Below, piece after piece: positions 1 to 7,166 of a DNA stretch of 64,000 nucleotides. How positions within the stretch are numbered: position 1 is the first letter of the stretch; the number at the start of each line of letters is the position of its first letter. The position numbers and the translations under genes were made by a program. This DNA comes from Chryseobacterium sp. MEBOG06. GTDB lineage: Bacteria; Bacteroidota; Bacteroidia; Flavobacteriales; Weeksellaceae. The stretch is taken from assembly GCF_021869765.1 (NCBI RefSeq), contig NZ_CP084580.1, forward strand, positions 4,402,001 through 4,466,000, written 5' to 3'. The notes under the pieces were generated by a model. That model searched no databases, was not told the origin of the DNA, and was given only the letters and a program-made list of their open reading frames with translations.

Positions 1-743
1 TTTGGCTTTGATTTGTCATTATCTTTTTTATCAGCAGGTTTTTCATCTACTGCATCTTTGTCACCCTTTTTATCCTTGCTGATTTTCTCTTCAGGTTTTT
101 TGGTCACAAAAGCAAGCTGCTTTCCGTTTTTACTGAATTCATAGCGGATTACATTATCATATGTAGTACTCCTACCATTCAAAAGATTACGTACTACCAA
201 CTGCAGTGGCTTTACATTTTTATCATCATCTTTATTCTCTTCTCCATCATCTTTATCAGAAGCATCATCCGAAGATTTATCATTTACATTTTCAAGAATA
301 TAAGCAATATAAGAAGCTGTCTTCTCAGGAGTTTTAAATGATTTTACATTAGGAATTTTTTCCGTCTGACCACTCAGAAAATCTACTATTGCAAGGCTGT
401 CTTTTGTTAATTTATTTTTTTTAAGCTTTTTATCTTTTACTGCTTTTATATCCTTATACAATGGACGGATTTGAAAAACAGCAAATCTCGAATCATCCGT
501 AAAAGCTACTTTTGTTCCTCTGGCAAACTTCTTTGACGTTTTATTTTTAACTGAATACAAAAGAAGGTTAGAATTTCCTTCCTGAGGATCTACAGAATAG
601 GCTACCCATTTTCCGTCATTTGAGATTTTTCTCGTGCCTATATTCTGCCAGCTGTCATAGACAGAATGGTCTAAAGGCTTTTTCTGTCCATACACACAAC
701 AGGTCATTATGAGCAGAATAAAAACTGTACATTTCAACTTCAT
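1..743 (-). CDS. S9-type (prolyl oligopeptidase family) peptidase, 5' part only
   Basis: The first 247 codons of a gene that runs off the left edge. It opens at an ATG (complement of 741-743) with a signal peptide of about 20 residues ending in CCVYGQ, so the product is exported. It continues with SWQNIGTRKISNDGKWVAYSV, the start of the beta-propeller of bacterial dipeptidyl/prolyl oligopeptidases. Two Asp/Lys-rich low-complexity stretches (about residues 145-165 and 225-247) look like surface insertions between blades. The catalytic hydrolase domain would lie outside the window, so the peptidase call rests only on the N-terminal propeller style. It is transcribed divergently from htpG. Seen: signal peptide, propeller-like repeats. 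Inferred: peptidase activity. Confidence 0.7.
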   Translation of the reverse strand, partial: MKLKCTVFILLIMTCCVYGQKKPLDHSVYDSWQNIGTRKISNDGKWVAYSVDPQEGNSNLLLYSVKNKTSKKFARGTKVAFTDDSRFAVFQIRPLYKDIKAVKDKKLKKNKLTKDSLAIVDFLSGQTEKIPNVKSFKTPEKTASYIAYILENVNDKSSDDASDKDDGEENKDDDKNVKPLQLVVRNLLNGRSTTYDNVIRYEFSKNGKQLAFVTKKPEEKISKDKKGDKDAVDEKPADKKDNDKSKP

Positions 744-895
744 TTTAAAAAAATTTAAGGATTAAAAGTACTATATTTCTTTGATAAATCCACATGATGC
801 ATTTGTTTCATTATAAATAGAAACAATGTCATTCTGTCATATTCCTCTGAGTGGTATTTTTTTTGAGAAATATTTGAAAATTAAAAAATCTAAAT

Positions 896-2791
896 ATGAT
901 GACGAAAGGAAATATTAATGTATCTGTGGAAAACATTTTCCCGCTTATTAAAAAATTTCTTTACAGTGACCACGAAATATTCTTAAGAGAATTAATTTCT
1001 AACGCTACTGATGCTACTTTGAAATTGAAACACCTTACTAGCATTGGAGAAGCAAAAGTAGAATATGGCAATCCGAAACTTGAAGTTAAAATTGATAAAG
1101 ACCAGAAAACACTACGCATCATCGATCAGGGAATCGGTATGACAAGTGAAGAGGTTGAGAAATACATCAATCAGGTTGCATTTTCAGGAGCTGAAGAATT
1201 TTTGGAGAAATATAAAGATTCTGCAAAAGACTCAGGAATTATCGGACATTTCGGTCTTGGATTCTACTCTGCATTCATGGTTGCTGAAAAAGTAGAGATC
1301 CTTACCAAGTCTTATAAAGATGAACCGGCTGTACGTTGGATCTGTGATGGAAGTCCGGAATTTACTCTTGAAGAAACTACTGACAAAACTGACAGGGGAA
1401 CAGAAATTATTCTTCATATTGCAGAAGATTCTGTAGAATTTTTAGAAGAAGCCAAAATACGTGAGTTATTATTAAAATACAATAAATTCATGCCTGTTCC
1501 GATCAAGTTCGGAACTAAAACACATACCCTTCCATTACCGGAAAACGCTCCGGAAGATGCTGTTGCTGAAACTGAAGAAGTAGACAATATTATCAACAAC
1601 CCCGTGCCGGCATGGACGATCGCTCCAAGTGAACTAACGAACGAGGATTACATGAAGTTCTACCACGAGCTGTATCCTATGCAGTTTGAGGAACCTCTAT
1701 TCAATATACATCTGAATGTTGATTATCCTTTCAACCTTACCGGAGTTCTATTCTTCCCAAAACTGAGCAACAACTTAAATATAGATAAGGATAAAATTCA
1801 GCTGTATCAGAATCAGGTATTCGTAACGGATGAAGTAAAAGGAATCGTTCCGGATTTCCTAATGCTTCTGAGAGGAGTAATTGATTCTCCGGATATCCCA
1901 TTGAATGTTTCCCGTTCTTATCTCCAGGCAGATGGTGCTGTAAAAAAGATTTCTTCTTACATCACTAAAAAAGTAGCCGACAAAATGGCTTCTCTAATCA
2001 ACGAAAACCGTGAAGATTATGAGACAAAATGGAATGATATCAAAATCGTAATTGAATACGGAATTATTACAGAAGAGAAGTTTGCTGAAAAAGCAGATAA
2101 ATTCACATTATACCCTACAACAGACGGAAAATACTTCCTGTGGAATGAACTGATTGAAAAAATCCAGCCTGCCCACACAGATAAAGACGGTAATACGGTA
2201 ATTCTTTATGCAACCAATGCAGATGAGCAGCACAGCTATATTCAGGCAGCAAATGATAAAGGTTACGAGGTCCTGTTATTAGATTCTCCTGTTGTATCTC
2301 ACGTGATTCAAAAACTGGAAACATCAAAAGAGAAGATTTCCTTTGCCAGAGTTGATGCTGACCACATAAACAACCTTATCAAAAAAGATGAACCTGTCAT
2401 TTCAAAATTGAATGAAACTGAAAAGGAATCTTTAAAAAAGAATGTGGAAGAAGCCATTCAGGATTCTAAGTTTACTGTACAACTGGAAGATCTTGACAGC
2501 ACTGATGCTCCGTTTACCATTACCCAGCCGGAATTCATGAGAAGAATGAAAGAAATGCAGGCTACCGGCGGTGGCGGTATGTTCGGAATGGGCGGTTTTC
2601 CGGAAATGTACAATCTTGTTGTGAACTCCAACAGTGAACTTTCTAATCAGATTTTAAAGACTGAAAATACTGAGGAAAAAGAAAGTCTGATCAAATATGC
2701 ATTAGACCTTGCAAAACTTTCGCAAAACTTACTGAAAGGAAAAGACCTGACAGATTTTGTACAGAGAAGCTATAAGCAACTCGAAAAATAA
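896..2791 (+). CDS. htpG: Molecular chaperone HtpG (bacterial Hsp90)
   Basis: ATP-dependent cytosolic chaperone of 631 residues, a normal length for Bacteroidota HtpG. The N-terminal GHKL ATPase domain is clear: ELISNATDA at residues 32-40 (Glu32 and Asn36 are the catalytic and Mg-binding positions), DQGIGM at 77-82 and GHFGLGFYS at 117-125. The middle domain and the C-terminal dimerisation domain follow, with a Gly/Met-rich segment (GGGGMFGMGG) near residue 560. Two ATGs stand back to back (896 and 899); homologues usually begin MTKGNINVS, so 899 is as likely as 896. It forms its own transcription unit, closed by a strong hairpin right after the stop. Confidence 0.97.
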   Translation: MMTKGNINVSVENIFPLIKKFLYSDHEIFLRELISNATDATLKLKHLTSIGEAKVEYGNPKLEVKIDKDQKTLRIIDQGIGMTSEEVEKYINQVAFSGAEEFLEKYKDSAKDSGIIGHFGLGFYSAFMVAEKVEILTKSYKDEPAVRWICDGSPEFTLEETTDKTDRGTEIILHIAEDSVEFLEEAKIRELLLKYNKFMPVPIKFGTKTHTLPLPENAPEDAVAETEEVDNIINNPVPAWTIAPSELTNEDYMKFYHELYPMQFEEPLFNIHLNVDYPFNLTGVLFFPKLSNNLNIDKDKIQLYQNQVFVTDEVKGIVPDFLMLLRGVIDSPDIPLNVSRSYLQADGAVKKISSYITKKVADKMASLINENREDYETKWNDIKIVIEYGIITEEKFAEKADKFTLYPTTDGKYFLWNELIEKIQPAHTDKDGNTVILYATNADEQHSYIQAANDKGYEVLLLDSPVVSHVIQKLETSKEKISFARVDADHINNLIKKDEPVISKLNETEKESLKKNVEEAIQDSKFTVQLEDLDSTDAPFTITQPEFMRRMKEMQATGGGGMFGMGGFPEMYNLVVNSNSELSNQILKTENTEEKESLIKYALDLAKLSQNLLKGKDLTDFVQRSYKQLEK

Positions 2792-2799
2792 TATACAAG

Positions 2800-2831
2800 A
2801 GACTGTTTCGAAATGAAACAGTCTTTTTTTT
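2800..2831 (+). terminator. Intrinsic terminator of htpG
   Basis: Perfect 10-bp stem AGACTGTTTC/GAAACAGTCT with a 5-base loop, followed by a run of eight T's. It begins 9 bases after the htpG stop codon. Confidence 0.93.
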
Positions 2832-3123
2832 GTGTTGGATATAGGGAGCTATTGAGGAAAGCAAATGTGTAAGTTTCGTAACAGATCATATTTTTAAGAA
2901 TCAAGGGTTTAATCTTAAATAAAATCAAGAATAACACTGATTATCAATCAACAACCATTATTTAAATTCCCAAATTTTCATTTTTTTGAGCTTTTAAACT
3001 TCTGTAAATATGAAAAACTTCTAAAAATAATTAGTAATATGATTTGAAAATATTGATAATATGAACCTTTTGATTCTGTTTTTTAGTTTTTATTATTTTA
3101 ATGCACATTTTTACTGTTTTAAG

Positions 3124-3154
3124 TTGTATACATTGTACTTTTTCTCCATTTTTG
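3124..3154 (+). promoter_or_regulatory. Candidate promoter of the XRE regulator gene
   Basis: TTG at 3124-3126 and CATTTTTG at 3147-3154 (one mismatch to TAnnTTTG), 20 bases apart. Transcription would start near 3161, which argues against the upstream alternative starts of the next gene. The rest of 2832-3123 is AT-rich DNA with no gene that I can see. Confidence 0.45.
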
Positions 3155-3169
3155 TATAAAATGCCGGAT

Positions 3170-3565
3170 ATGCAAAAAGAAAAATTACGTCTTCTCAGAA
3201 AACAAAAAGGCTACACGCAACAGCAAGTGGCTGATTTTATAGCAACAGATGTATCCAACTACAGCAGAAAGGAAAATGGTGATGTAAAAATCATCTCTGA
3301 TGAATGGGAAAAACTTGCCCGTTTTTTAAATGTGCCTGTAGAGGAAATTTATGAAGATGAAGAAGCTAAATTAGTTGTGAATAATGATCATCCTGTATTT
3401 AATGACAATTCAGGGACTTCAGCTGGTTCAATTAATACTCAAAGTAATTACAGTAATATTCCGGAATCTATTATTGAAAACCTACAAGGGTATATTGCTT
3501 TATTAAGAGAAGAAAATGAAAGGCTTAAAGAGGAATTAAAGGCCTCCCAAAGAATCAGAAAATAA
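3170..3565 (+). CDS. XRE-family transcriptional regulator with C-terminal coiled coil
   Basis: Small DNA-binding protein of 131 residues from the ATG at 3170; an in-frame ATG at 3161 is the alternative. The open frame extends back to 3101, but that stretch overlaps the probable promoter and encodes a poor Cys/Phe-rich extension. The N-terminal half is an HTH_3 domain (RLLRKQKGYTQQQVADFI, then the recognition region around TDVSNYSRKENG). The C-terminal 30 residues (ENLQGYIALLREENERLKEE) form a heptad-like coiled coil, suggesting dimerisation. It stands alone, convergent with the hydrolase gene. The target is unknown. Similar HTH-plus-coiled-coil proteins are common orphan regulators in Flavobacteriia. 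Confidence 0.85.
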   Translation: MQKEKLRLLRKQKGYTQQQVADFIATDVSNYSRKENGDVKIISDEWEKLARFLNVPVEEIYEDEEAKLVVNNDHPVFNDNSGTSAGSINTQSNYSNIPESIIENLQGYIALLREENERLKEELKASQRIRK

Positions 3566-3596
3566 TTTTTCAGATTCACAGAGGGATTAATTAATG

Positions 3597-3632
3597 ATAA
3601 AAAGAATCCAGCAGCGGCTGGATTCTTTTATA
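3597..3632. terminator. Bidirectional terminator between XRE and hydrolase genes
   Basis: Perfect 12-bp stem AAAGAATCCAGC (3601-3612) with GCTGGATTCTTT (3617-3628) and a 4-base loop. A's precede and T's follow it, so it can work on both strands for the two convergent genes. Confidence 0.9.
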
Positions 3633-4430
3633 TTACAGATGTTCAATTGCTTTCAAAATCTCCTCTTTATTGTTTATTATCCCTTCAATATGATCTCCTT
3701 TAGACTCAATGAAAATTTTAGCCGCCGATGATGTATTATCGAAAACAAGTTTCCCTTGTTCATAAGGAATGGTTTGATCATCTTTAGCATGAATAACGAG
3801 TATAGGAAGCTGTCCTAAAGCCTTTACATCTTCTTTAGCTGAATAGGGAGAAATTAAAGTCTGCAAGATCATATCTCTATACTGTGGCGAAAAATGTGCG
3901 GCAATATCAGTAAAAGAAGCCATTGGGCAATCTAAAATCAATCCGGAAATTTTAGAAGCATTATCTTTAGCAAGGTGTGCTGCAATCTGAGTCCCCAATG
4001 ATGCTCCATAGAAATAAACCTTCGTATTTTTTATATCCGGTCTCTTCATCAGCTCATCAAAAAATTTCTGCCCGTCTTCTGCTACATTTTTATGAGTTGG
4101 TCTTCCTGTTGATCTTCCGTATCCCCTGAAATCGATCATTACAACCTGATATCCTGCGTCCACTAAAGGTTTTGTCATAAACTGGTAGGTAGTTACATTT
4201 CCCGCAGCGCCATGAAAAAAGAAAATAGTCTTTTTAATTTCTTTTTGTTTCGGCTTTGCGATGAAGGCAGTAATGATATTATCTTCTACGGGGAATTTAA
4301 CCGAATCTGAAATCTTCATTTCAAAAGGCTTCATTGTCTTATGAGGCTGATAGAATTTATCATCCATCTGTGCTTTTGAAAATACGGCAAGAAAAAGAAA
4401 TACAAGGGTAAGAATTGAGTTTGGTTTCAT
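3633..4430 (-). CDS. Secreted alpha/beta hydrolase (S33-like serine hydrolase)
   Basis: A 265-aa exported hydrolase. The N-terminus is a signal peptide ending near residue 21 (LFLAVFSKAQ). The alpha/beta hydrolase core shows an oxyanion-type HGAAGN at 73-78, the nucleophile elbow GASLG with Ser144, an acid in HAKDD (Asp217 or Asp218) and the catalytic His247 in KGDHIEG. The layout matches the Bem46/ABHD13-like branch of the family. The natural substrate cannot be read from the sequence; esters or peptides are possible. It is a single-gene unit ending at a shared bidirectional terminator. Confidence 0.88.
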   Translation of the reverse strand: MKPNSILTLVFLFLAVFSKAQMDDKFYQPHKTMKPFEMKISDSVKFPVEDNIITAFIAKPKQKEIKKTIFFFHGAAGNVTTYQFMTKPLVDAGYQVVMIDFRGYGRSTGRPTHKNVAEDGQKFFDELMKRPDIKNTKVYFYGASLGTQIAAHLAKDNASKISGLILDCPMASFTDIAAHFSPQYRDMILQTLISPYSAKEDVKALGQLPILVIHAKDDQTIPYEQGKLVFDNTSSAAKIFIESKGDHIEGIINNKEEILKAIEHL

Positions 4431-4537
4431 GATGTTAGTTTTTAATTATGAACCAAAGGTATTGTGGTGGCTGGCCATTTGAAAAAATATATACCTGAAC
4501 TGTATAATTCTTTACCTGAATCGTAAAAACTTAGACC

Positions 4538-4834
4538 CTAAATTTCATTCAATGGGTCCCAAAACAATTTTTTAAAATTTTTTATTCTAAAATTTTCAAT
4601 CACAATTCCCTCTGCTTCCAGCTTTGGCTGAAATTCCGGAACGGACAAAATTCCTGAACTGGAAATCACGCGGTGCGCCGGAACATCTTTTGGGCAACCT
4701 CCCATCGCTTTTCCTACATGGCGCGAATGATTAGGGTATCCTACAGCTTTTGCTATTGCTCCATAGGTTGAAACCCTTCCTTTAGGAATAAGCTTTGCGA
4801 CTTCATATACCTGCTTTTTGAAAATTTCATCCAT
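4538..4834 (-). CDS. Alkyltransferase-like (ATL/MGMT C-terminal domain) protein
   Basis: A 98-aa protein equal to the DNA-binding domain of O6-alkylguanine-DNA alkyltransferase. It shows the helix-turn-helix and arginine-finger region (GRVSTYGAIAKAVG, then NHSRHVGKAMGGCP). At the active site, where true methyltransferases have PCHRV, it has PAHRV (about residues 52-56), so the acceptor cysteine is replaced by alanine. In the ATL family this position is commonly Trp or Ala. Such proteins bind O6-alkylguanine and hand it to nucleotide excision repair without transferring the alkyl group. The role here is inferred from family knowledge. The gene is divergent from the small gene at 4932. Confidence 0.9.
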   Translation of the reverse strand: MDEIFKKQVYEVAKLIPKGRVSTYGAIAKAVGYPNHSRHVGKAMGGCPKDVPAHRVISSSGILSVPEFQPKLEAEGIVIENFRIKNFKKLFWDPLNEI

Positions 4835-4870
4835 TATTATTGTTTTTAAAAGTTTTTAGGAAGCTGTGAT

Positions 4871-4878
4871 TATTTTTG
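4871..4878 (+). promoter_or_regulatory. -7 element TATTTTTG of the 48-aa protein gene
   Basis: Exact match to TAnnTTTG. It places the transcript start near 4885 and so rules out the longer frame beginning at 4866. Confidence 0.5.
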
Positions 4879-4931
4879 CATCATTTTTGAACTGTTATTT
4901 ACTCAATGATGTTTCATTAAAAGATAAAGAT

Positions 4932-5078
4932 ATGAAAAAATCATTTTTCCGGCTGCTGAATGCGGTCAATAAAAAAGTTCTTCCGAAGCTGAGTAATAAA
5001 GATCCTAATAGTCTGACGAAGGTTGAGAAAGGTATTATGGCCTACAGGTATTTTGTATTGGTCAATTCTTTAGAGTAA
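4932..5078 (+). CDS. Conserved-looking 48-aa basic protein
   Basis: Small protein beginning MKKSFFRLLNAVNKKVLP and ending RYFVLVNSLE. The ATG at 4932 is preceded by an A/G-rich stretch (AAAAGATAAAGAT), and an upstream -7 element at 4871-4878 excludes the longer reading frame. It is strongly basic in its first half (K/R at eight of the first 21 positions) and may be amphipathic. I recall short proteins of this style in other Flavobacteriia, sometimes carrying doubtful names, but I cannot assign a function. Coding is supported by the promoter, start context and amino-acid composition. Confidence 0.6.
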   Translation: MKKSFFRLLNAVNKKVLPKLSNKDPNSLTKVEKGIMAYRYFVLVNSLE

Positions 5079-5213
5079 CGTTATACCATATTGTTGTAAA
5101 ATATTCAATGCATTTATGTCAGTATTGAGCTGTAGATCTTCGAAACATTGGAAGGCTCAAAGGATTTTATCAAGATAAAATTGTATACTGTAAAAAACTT
5201 ATCACAGCACAAA

Positions 5214-5243
5214 TAAAAAGCGCTCCAAATCAATTGAAGCGCT
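5214..5243 (-). terminator. Terminator of the deoxyhypusine-synthase-like gene
   Basis: On the minus strand AGCGCTTCA pairs with TGGAGCGCT (one G-U pair, 7-base loop), followed by five T's. It lies 34 bases past the stop codon. Confidence 0.8.
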
Positions 5244-5276
5244 GATATTTTCACTCTCCTTCGAGATCGTTTATTC

Positions 5277-6251
5277 TTAAGAATTCTCTAAAATATAAGA
5301 GAACATTAATGGTGCACAGATCGTTGCATCACTTTCAACGATAAATTTCGGTGTTGTGATATCCAGTTTACCCCAAGTGATTTTCTCATTTGGAACTGCT
5401 CCTGAGTATGAACCATAAGATGTAGTAGAGTCAGAAATCTGGCAGAAATAAGACCAGAAAGGAATGTCATGCATTTCCATATCCTGATATAGCATTGGTA
5501 CTACACAGATTGGGAAATCTCCCGCAATACCTCCTCCGATTTGGAAGAAACCAACTCCTTTACCTGCTGAGTTCTTAGTATACCAATCTGCAAGGTAAGT
5601 CATATATTCAATACCTGACTTCATTGTCGTAGCAGTAAGCTCTCCTTTGATACAGTAAGAAGCGAAAATATTACCCATTGTAGAATCTTCCCATCCCGGA
5701 ACTACGATTGGCAAGTTTGCTTCTGCAGCAGCAATCATCCATGAGTTTTCTCTAGGAATTTCGTAATACTGCTCCAGCACCCCTGAAAGAATCATTTTGT
5801 ACATAAATTCGTGAGGGAAATATCTTTCTCCTTTAGCTTCTGCATCTTTCCAGATTTCAACGATATGCTTCTGCAATCTTCTGAATGCTTCTTCTTCAGG
5901 AATACAAGTATCTGTAACTCTGTTTAGTCCTCTTTCTAATAGGTCCCATTCCTGCTGAGGGGTAAGGTCTCTATAATCAGGAACTCTTTCGTAGTGAGAG
6001 TGAGCCACAAGGTTCATAAGATCCTCTTCAAGGTTTGCTCCTGTACAAGAGATGAAGTCCACTTTTCCCTGACGGATCATTTCTGCAAGGATTTTTCCTA
6101 ATTCAGCAGTAGACATTGCTCCTGCTAAAGTAATCATCATTTTTCCACCATCTTTAAGATGCGCCACATATCCTTTAGATGCATCTACCAACGCTGCCGC
6201 ATTGAAATGCAGAAAATATTTTTCTATAAATTCAGAAATTGGTTTGTTCAT
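5277..6251 (-). CDS. Deoxyhypusine synthase-like protein
   Basis: A 324-aa protein of the deoxyhypusine synthase (DHS) family, from the ATG at 6251. The open frame continues upstream to 6443, but that part overlaps a terminator and the promoter, so it is not coding. Family marks include VDFISCTGANLEEDL, the glycine-rich FQIGGGIAGDFP (NAD-binding region), GSYSGAVPNEKITWGK and a final VESDATICAPL. The Lys of WGK aligns with the lysine that forms the enzyme-substrate imine in eukaryotic DHS (Lys329 in human). Eukaryotic DHS modifies eIF5A, which bacteria lack. Bacterial homologues are therefore expected to make or use polyamines, for example homospermidine-type aminobutyl transfer; the reaction here is inferred, not shown. 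It has its own promoter at 6266-6273. Confidence 0.9.
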   Translation of the reverse strand: MNKPISEFIEKYFLHFNAAALVDASKGYVAHLKDGGKMMITLAGAMSTAELGKILAEMIRQGKVDFISCTGANLEEDLMNLVAHSHYERVPDYRDLTPQQEWDLLERGLNRVTDTCIPEEEAFRRLQKHIVEIWKDAEAKGERYFPHEFMYKMILSGVLEQYYEIPRENSWMIAAAEANLPIVVPGWEDSTMGNIFASYCIKGELTATTMKSGIEYMTYLADWYTKNSAGKGVGFFQIGGGIAGDFPICVVPMLYQDMEMHDIPFWSYFCQISDSTTSYGSYSGAVPNEKITWGKLDITTPKFIVESDATICAPLMFSYILENS

Positions 6252-6294
6252 TTTTTTAATTTTTGCAAAGATAAAACTTAAAAACGGAATGCAG
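6251..6294 (-). repeat. 44-bp direct repeat, copy 2 (promoter of the DHS-like gene)
   Basis: Differs at only three bases from 7123-7166. On the minus strand it carries the tail sequence CTGCATTCCGTTTTTAA and the -7 element TATCTTTG (6266-6273). Transcription would start about 8 bases before the DHS-like ATG. In copy 1 the same bases are the last codons (AAFRF, stop) of the barrel protein gene. Confidence 0.85.
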
Positions 6295-6404
6295 TCAACC
6301 CACCTCAAGAAAGTCTCACGGAGGGGTTCTTTTTTATCATTTGTTAAATAGAAATGCCAAGTATAGCTAAGATAGAAGAGTTTTATAAGATAAAAACAGT
6401 ACAT

Positions 6405-6439
6405 TAATAAAAAGCGCAGCTTAAAAATAAGCCACGCTT
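6405..6439 (-). terminator. Terminator of the Gre-like gene
   Basis: Minus-strand stem of 12 bp with two G-U pairs (6412-6423 with 6428-6439), a TTTT loop and a T-rich tail. It separates the Gre-like gene from the DHS-like gene, so the two are not one operon. Confidence 0.88.
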
Positions 6440-6470
6440 TCAATGTAATTTAATAATATTCAGAAAAAGT

Positions 6471-6851
6471 TTATCCTTCCCAGGCTTCCACTTTTACAAT
6501 TTCAATTTTTCTTTCTCCATCTTTAAAAGGCCAGTCAATAATATCTCCTACTTTATAGCCAACTACTGCAAGAGCAATATCTGAAAGAATAGAATGTTTA
6601 TTTTTTTTAAGTTTTGCTTTGGTTGAAGGTACAAAAATATATTCATGCTCAAAGTCTAATGTATGATCTCTTAAAGTCACTTTTCTTTCTACCGTCACAA
6701 TGTCAGCAGGCAGATCCCTTCTCAGAACCTGCTTAGCTTTTCTAAGCTCTTCGGTCAGTCTTTTCTCTTCCTCGATGCTCACTTTTTTTCTTCTGAGTGT
6801 ATCTTTTATAGCATCATAAATTCCGGTGGTTACTATAATATGATTGGACAT
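6471..6851 (-). CDS. GreA/GreB-family elongation-factor-like protein (short form)
   Basis: A 126-aa protein whose C-terminal part is the GreA/GreB C-terminal (FKBP-like) domain that docks on RNA polymerase: DHTLDFEHEYIFVPS, then HSILSDIALAVVGYKVGDIIDWP. The N-terminal half (about residues 15-50) is charged and helical but much shorter than the long coiled coil of true GreA, which inserts into the secondary channel. It may therefore act more like Rnk-type competitors than as a cleavage factor; this is inference. It has a separate promoter at 7138-7145 followed by a short leader ORF and a hairpin. Confidence 0.8.
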   Translation of the reverse strand: MSNHIIVTTGIYDAIKDTLRRKKVSIEEEKRLTEELRKAKQVLRRDLPADIVTVERKVTLRDHTLDFEHEYIFVPSTKAKLKKNKHSILSDIALAVVGYKVGDIIDWPFKDGERKIEIVKVEAWEG

Positions 6852-6974
6852 TTTTTAAAATTTTTAAAATTAAGATGCAGTTGTTCCCGATGATCCAATG
6901 TAGAATACAGGCATCAACAAGCCTTCTTCTATAGAAAACCGCAAAAAAGCAATAAATAAAAATCCGGAGAGCTT

Positions 6975-6997
6975 CCCTGCCTTGGACCCTGGCAGGG
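6975..6997 (-). promoter_or_regulatory. GC-rich hairpin between leader ORF and Gre-like gene
   Basis: CCCTGCC (6975-6981) pairs with GGCAGGG (6991-6997) over a 9-base loop. It starts one base after the stop of the 37-codon ORF at 6999-7112. On the minus strand a TTTTTATTT run follows about 15 bases later, too far for a classical terminator. A role in attenuation or 5' UTR stability is a guess. Confidence 0.5.
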
Positions 6998-6998
6998 C

Positions 6999-7112
6999 TT
7001 AATTGATAAAGTCCTTAGAACTTTTCAGAAAAGAATCTGTATGAAGATAAAGTAACGACAACAACAGTCCTGACCGGCGTCGTTCTGCTGATAAAAGGAT
7101 TGTTGCTGTCAT
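6999..7112 (-). CDS. Possible 37-aa leader peptide upstream of the Gre-like gene
   Basis: ATG at 7112, stop at 6999-7001. The peptide contains AERRRSGLLLSLLYLHTD and nine leucines in 37 residues. It begins roughly 19 bases after the predicted transcript start of the TATCTTTG promoter at 7138-7145, and its stop abuts a GC-rich hairpin. That order (promoter, mini-ORF, hairpin, gene 124 bases on) is the layout of a leader-peptide attenuator. No clear ribosome binding site is visible (Bacteroidota often lack one). It could be a chance ORF in a structured 5' UTR. Confidence 0.4.
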   Translation of the reverse strand: MTATILLSAERRRSGLLLSLLYLHTDSFLKSSKDFIN

Positions 7113-7122
7113 TATTAAATTA

Positions 7123-7166
7123 TTTTTTTAATTCTTACAAAGATAGAACTTAAAAACGGAATGCAG
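7123..7166 (-). repeat. 44-bp direct repeat, copy 1 (barrel gene tail plus promoter)
   Basis: Overlaps the last codons of the barrel protein gene and carries TATCTTTG at 7138-7145, a perfect -7 element reading towards the leader ORF and Gre-like gene. Copy 2 lies at 6251-6294, so the pair brackets the Gre-like transcription unit. Confidence 0.85.

Noticed and set aside
3101..3169. Longer start of the first XRE regulator
   Set aside because: It overlaps the probable promoter and adds a Cys/Phe-rich stretch unlike a DNA-binding protein.
6252..6443. N-terminal extension of the deoxyhypusine-synthase-like frame
   Set aside because: It runs through a strong terminator and the promoter and has no family similarity; the ATG at 6251 fits the family start.
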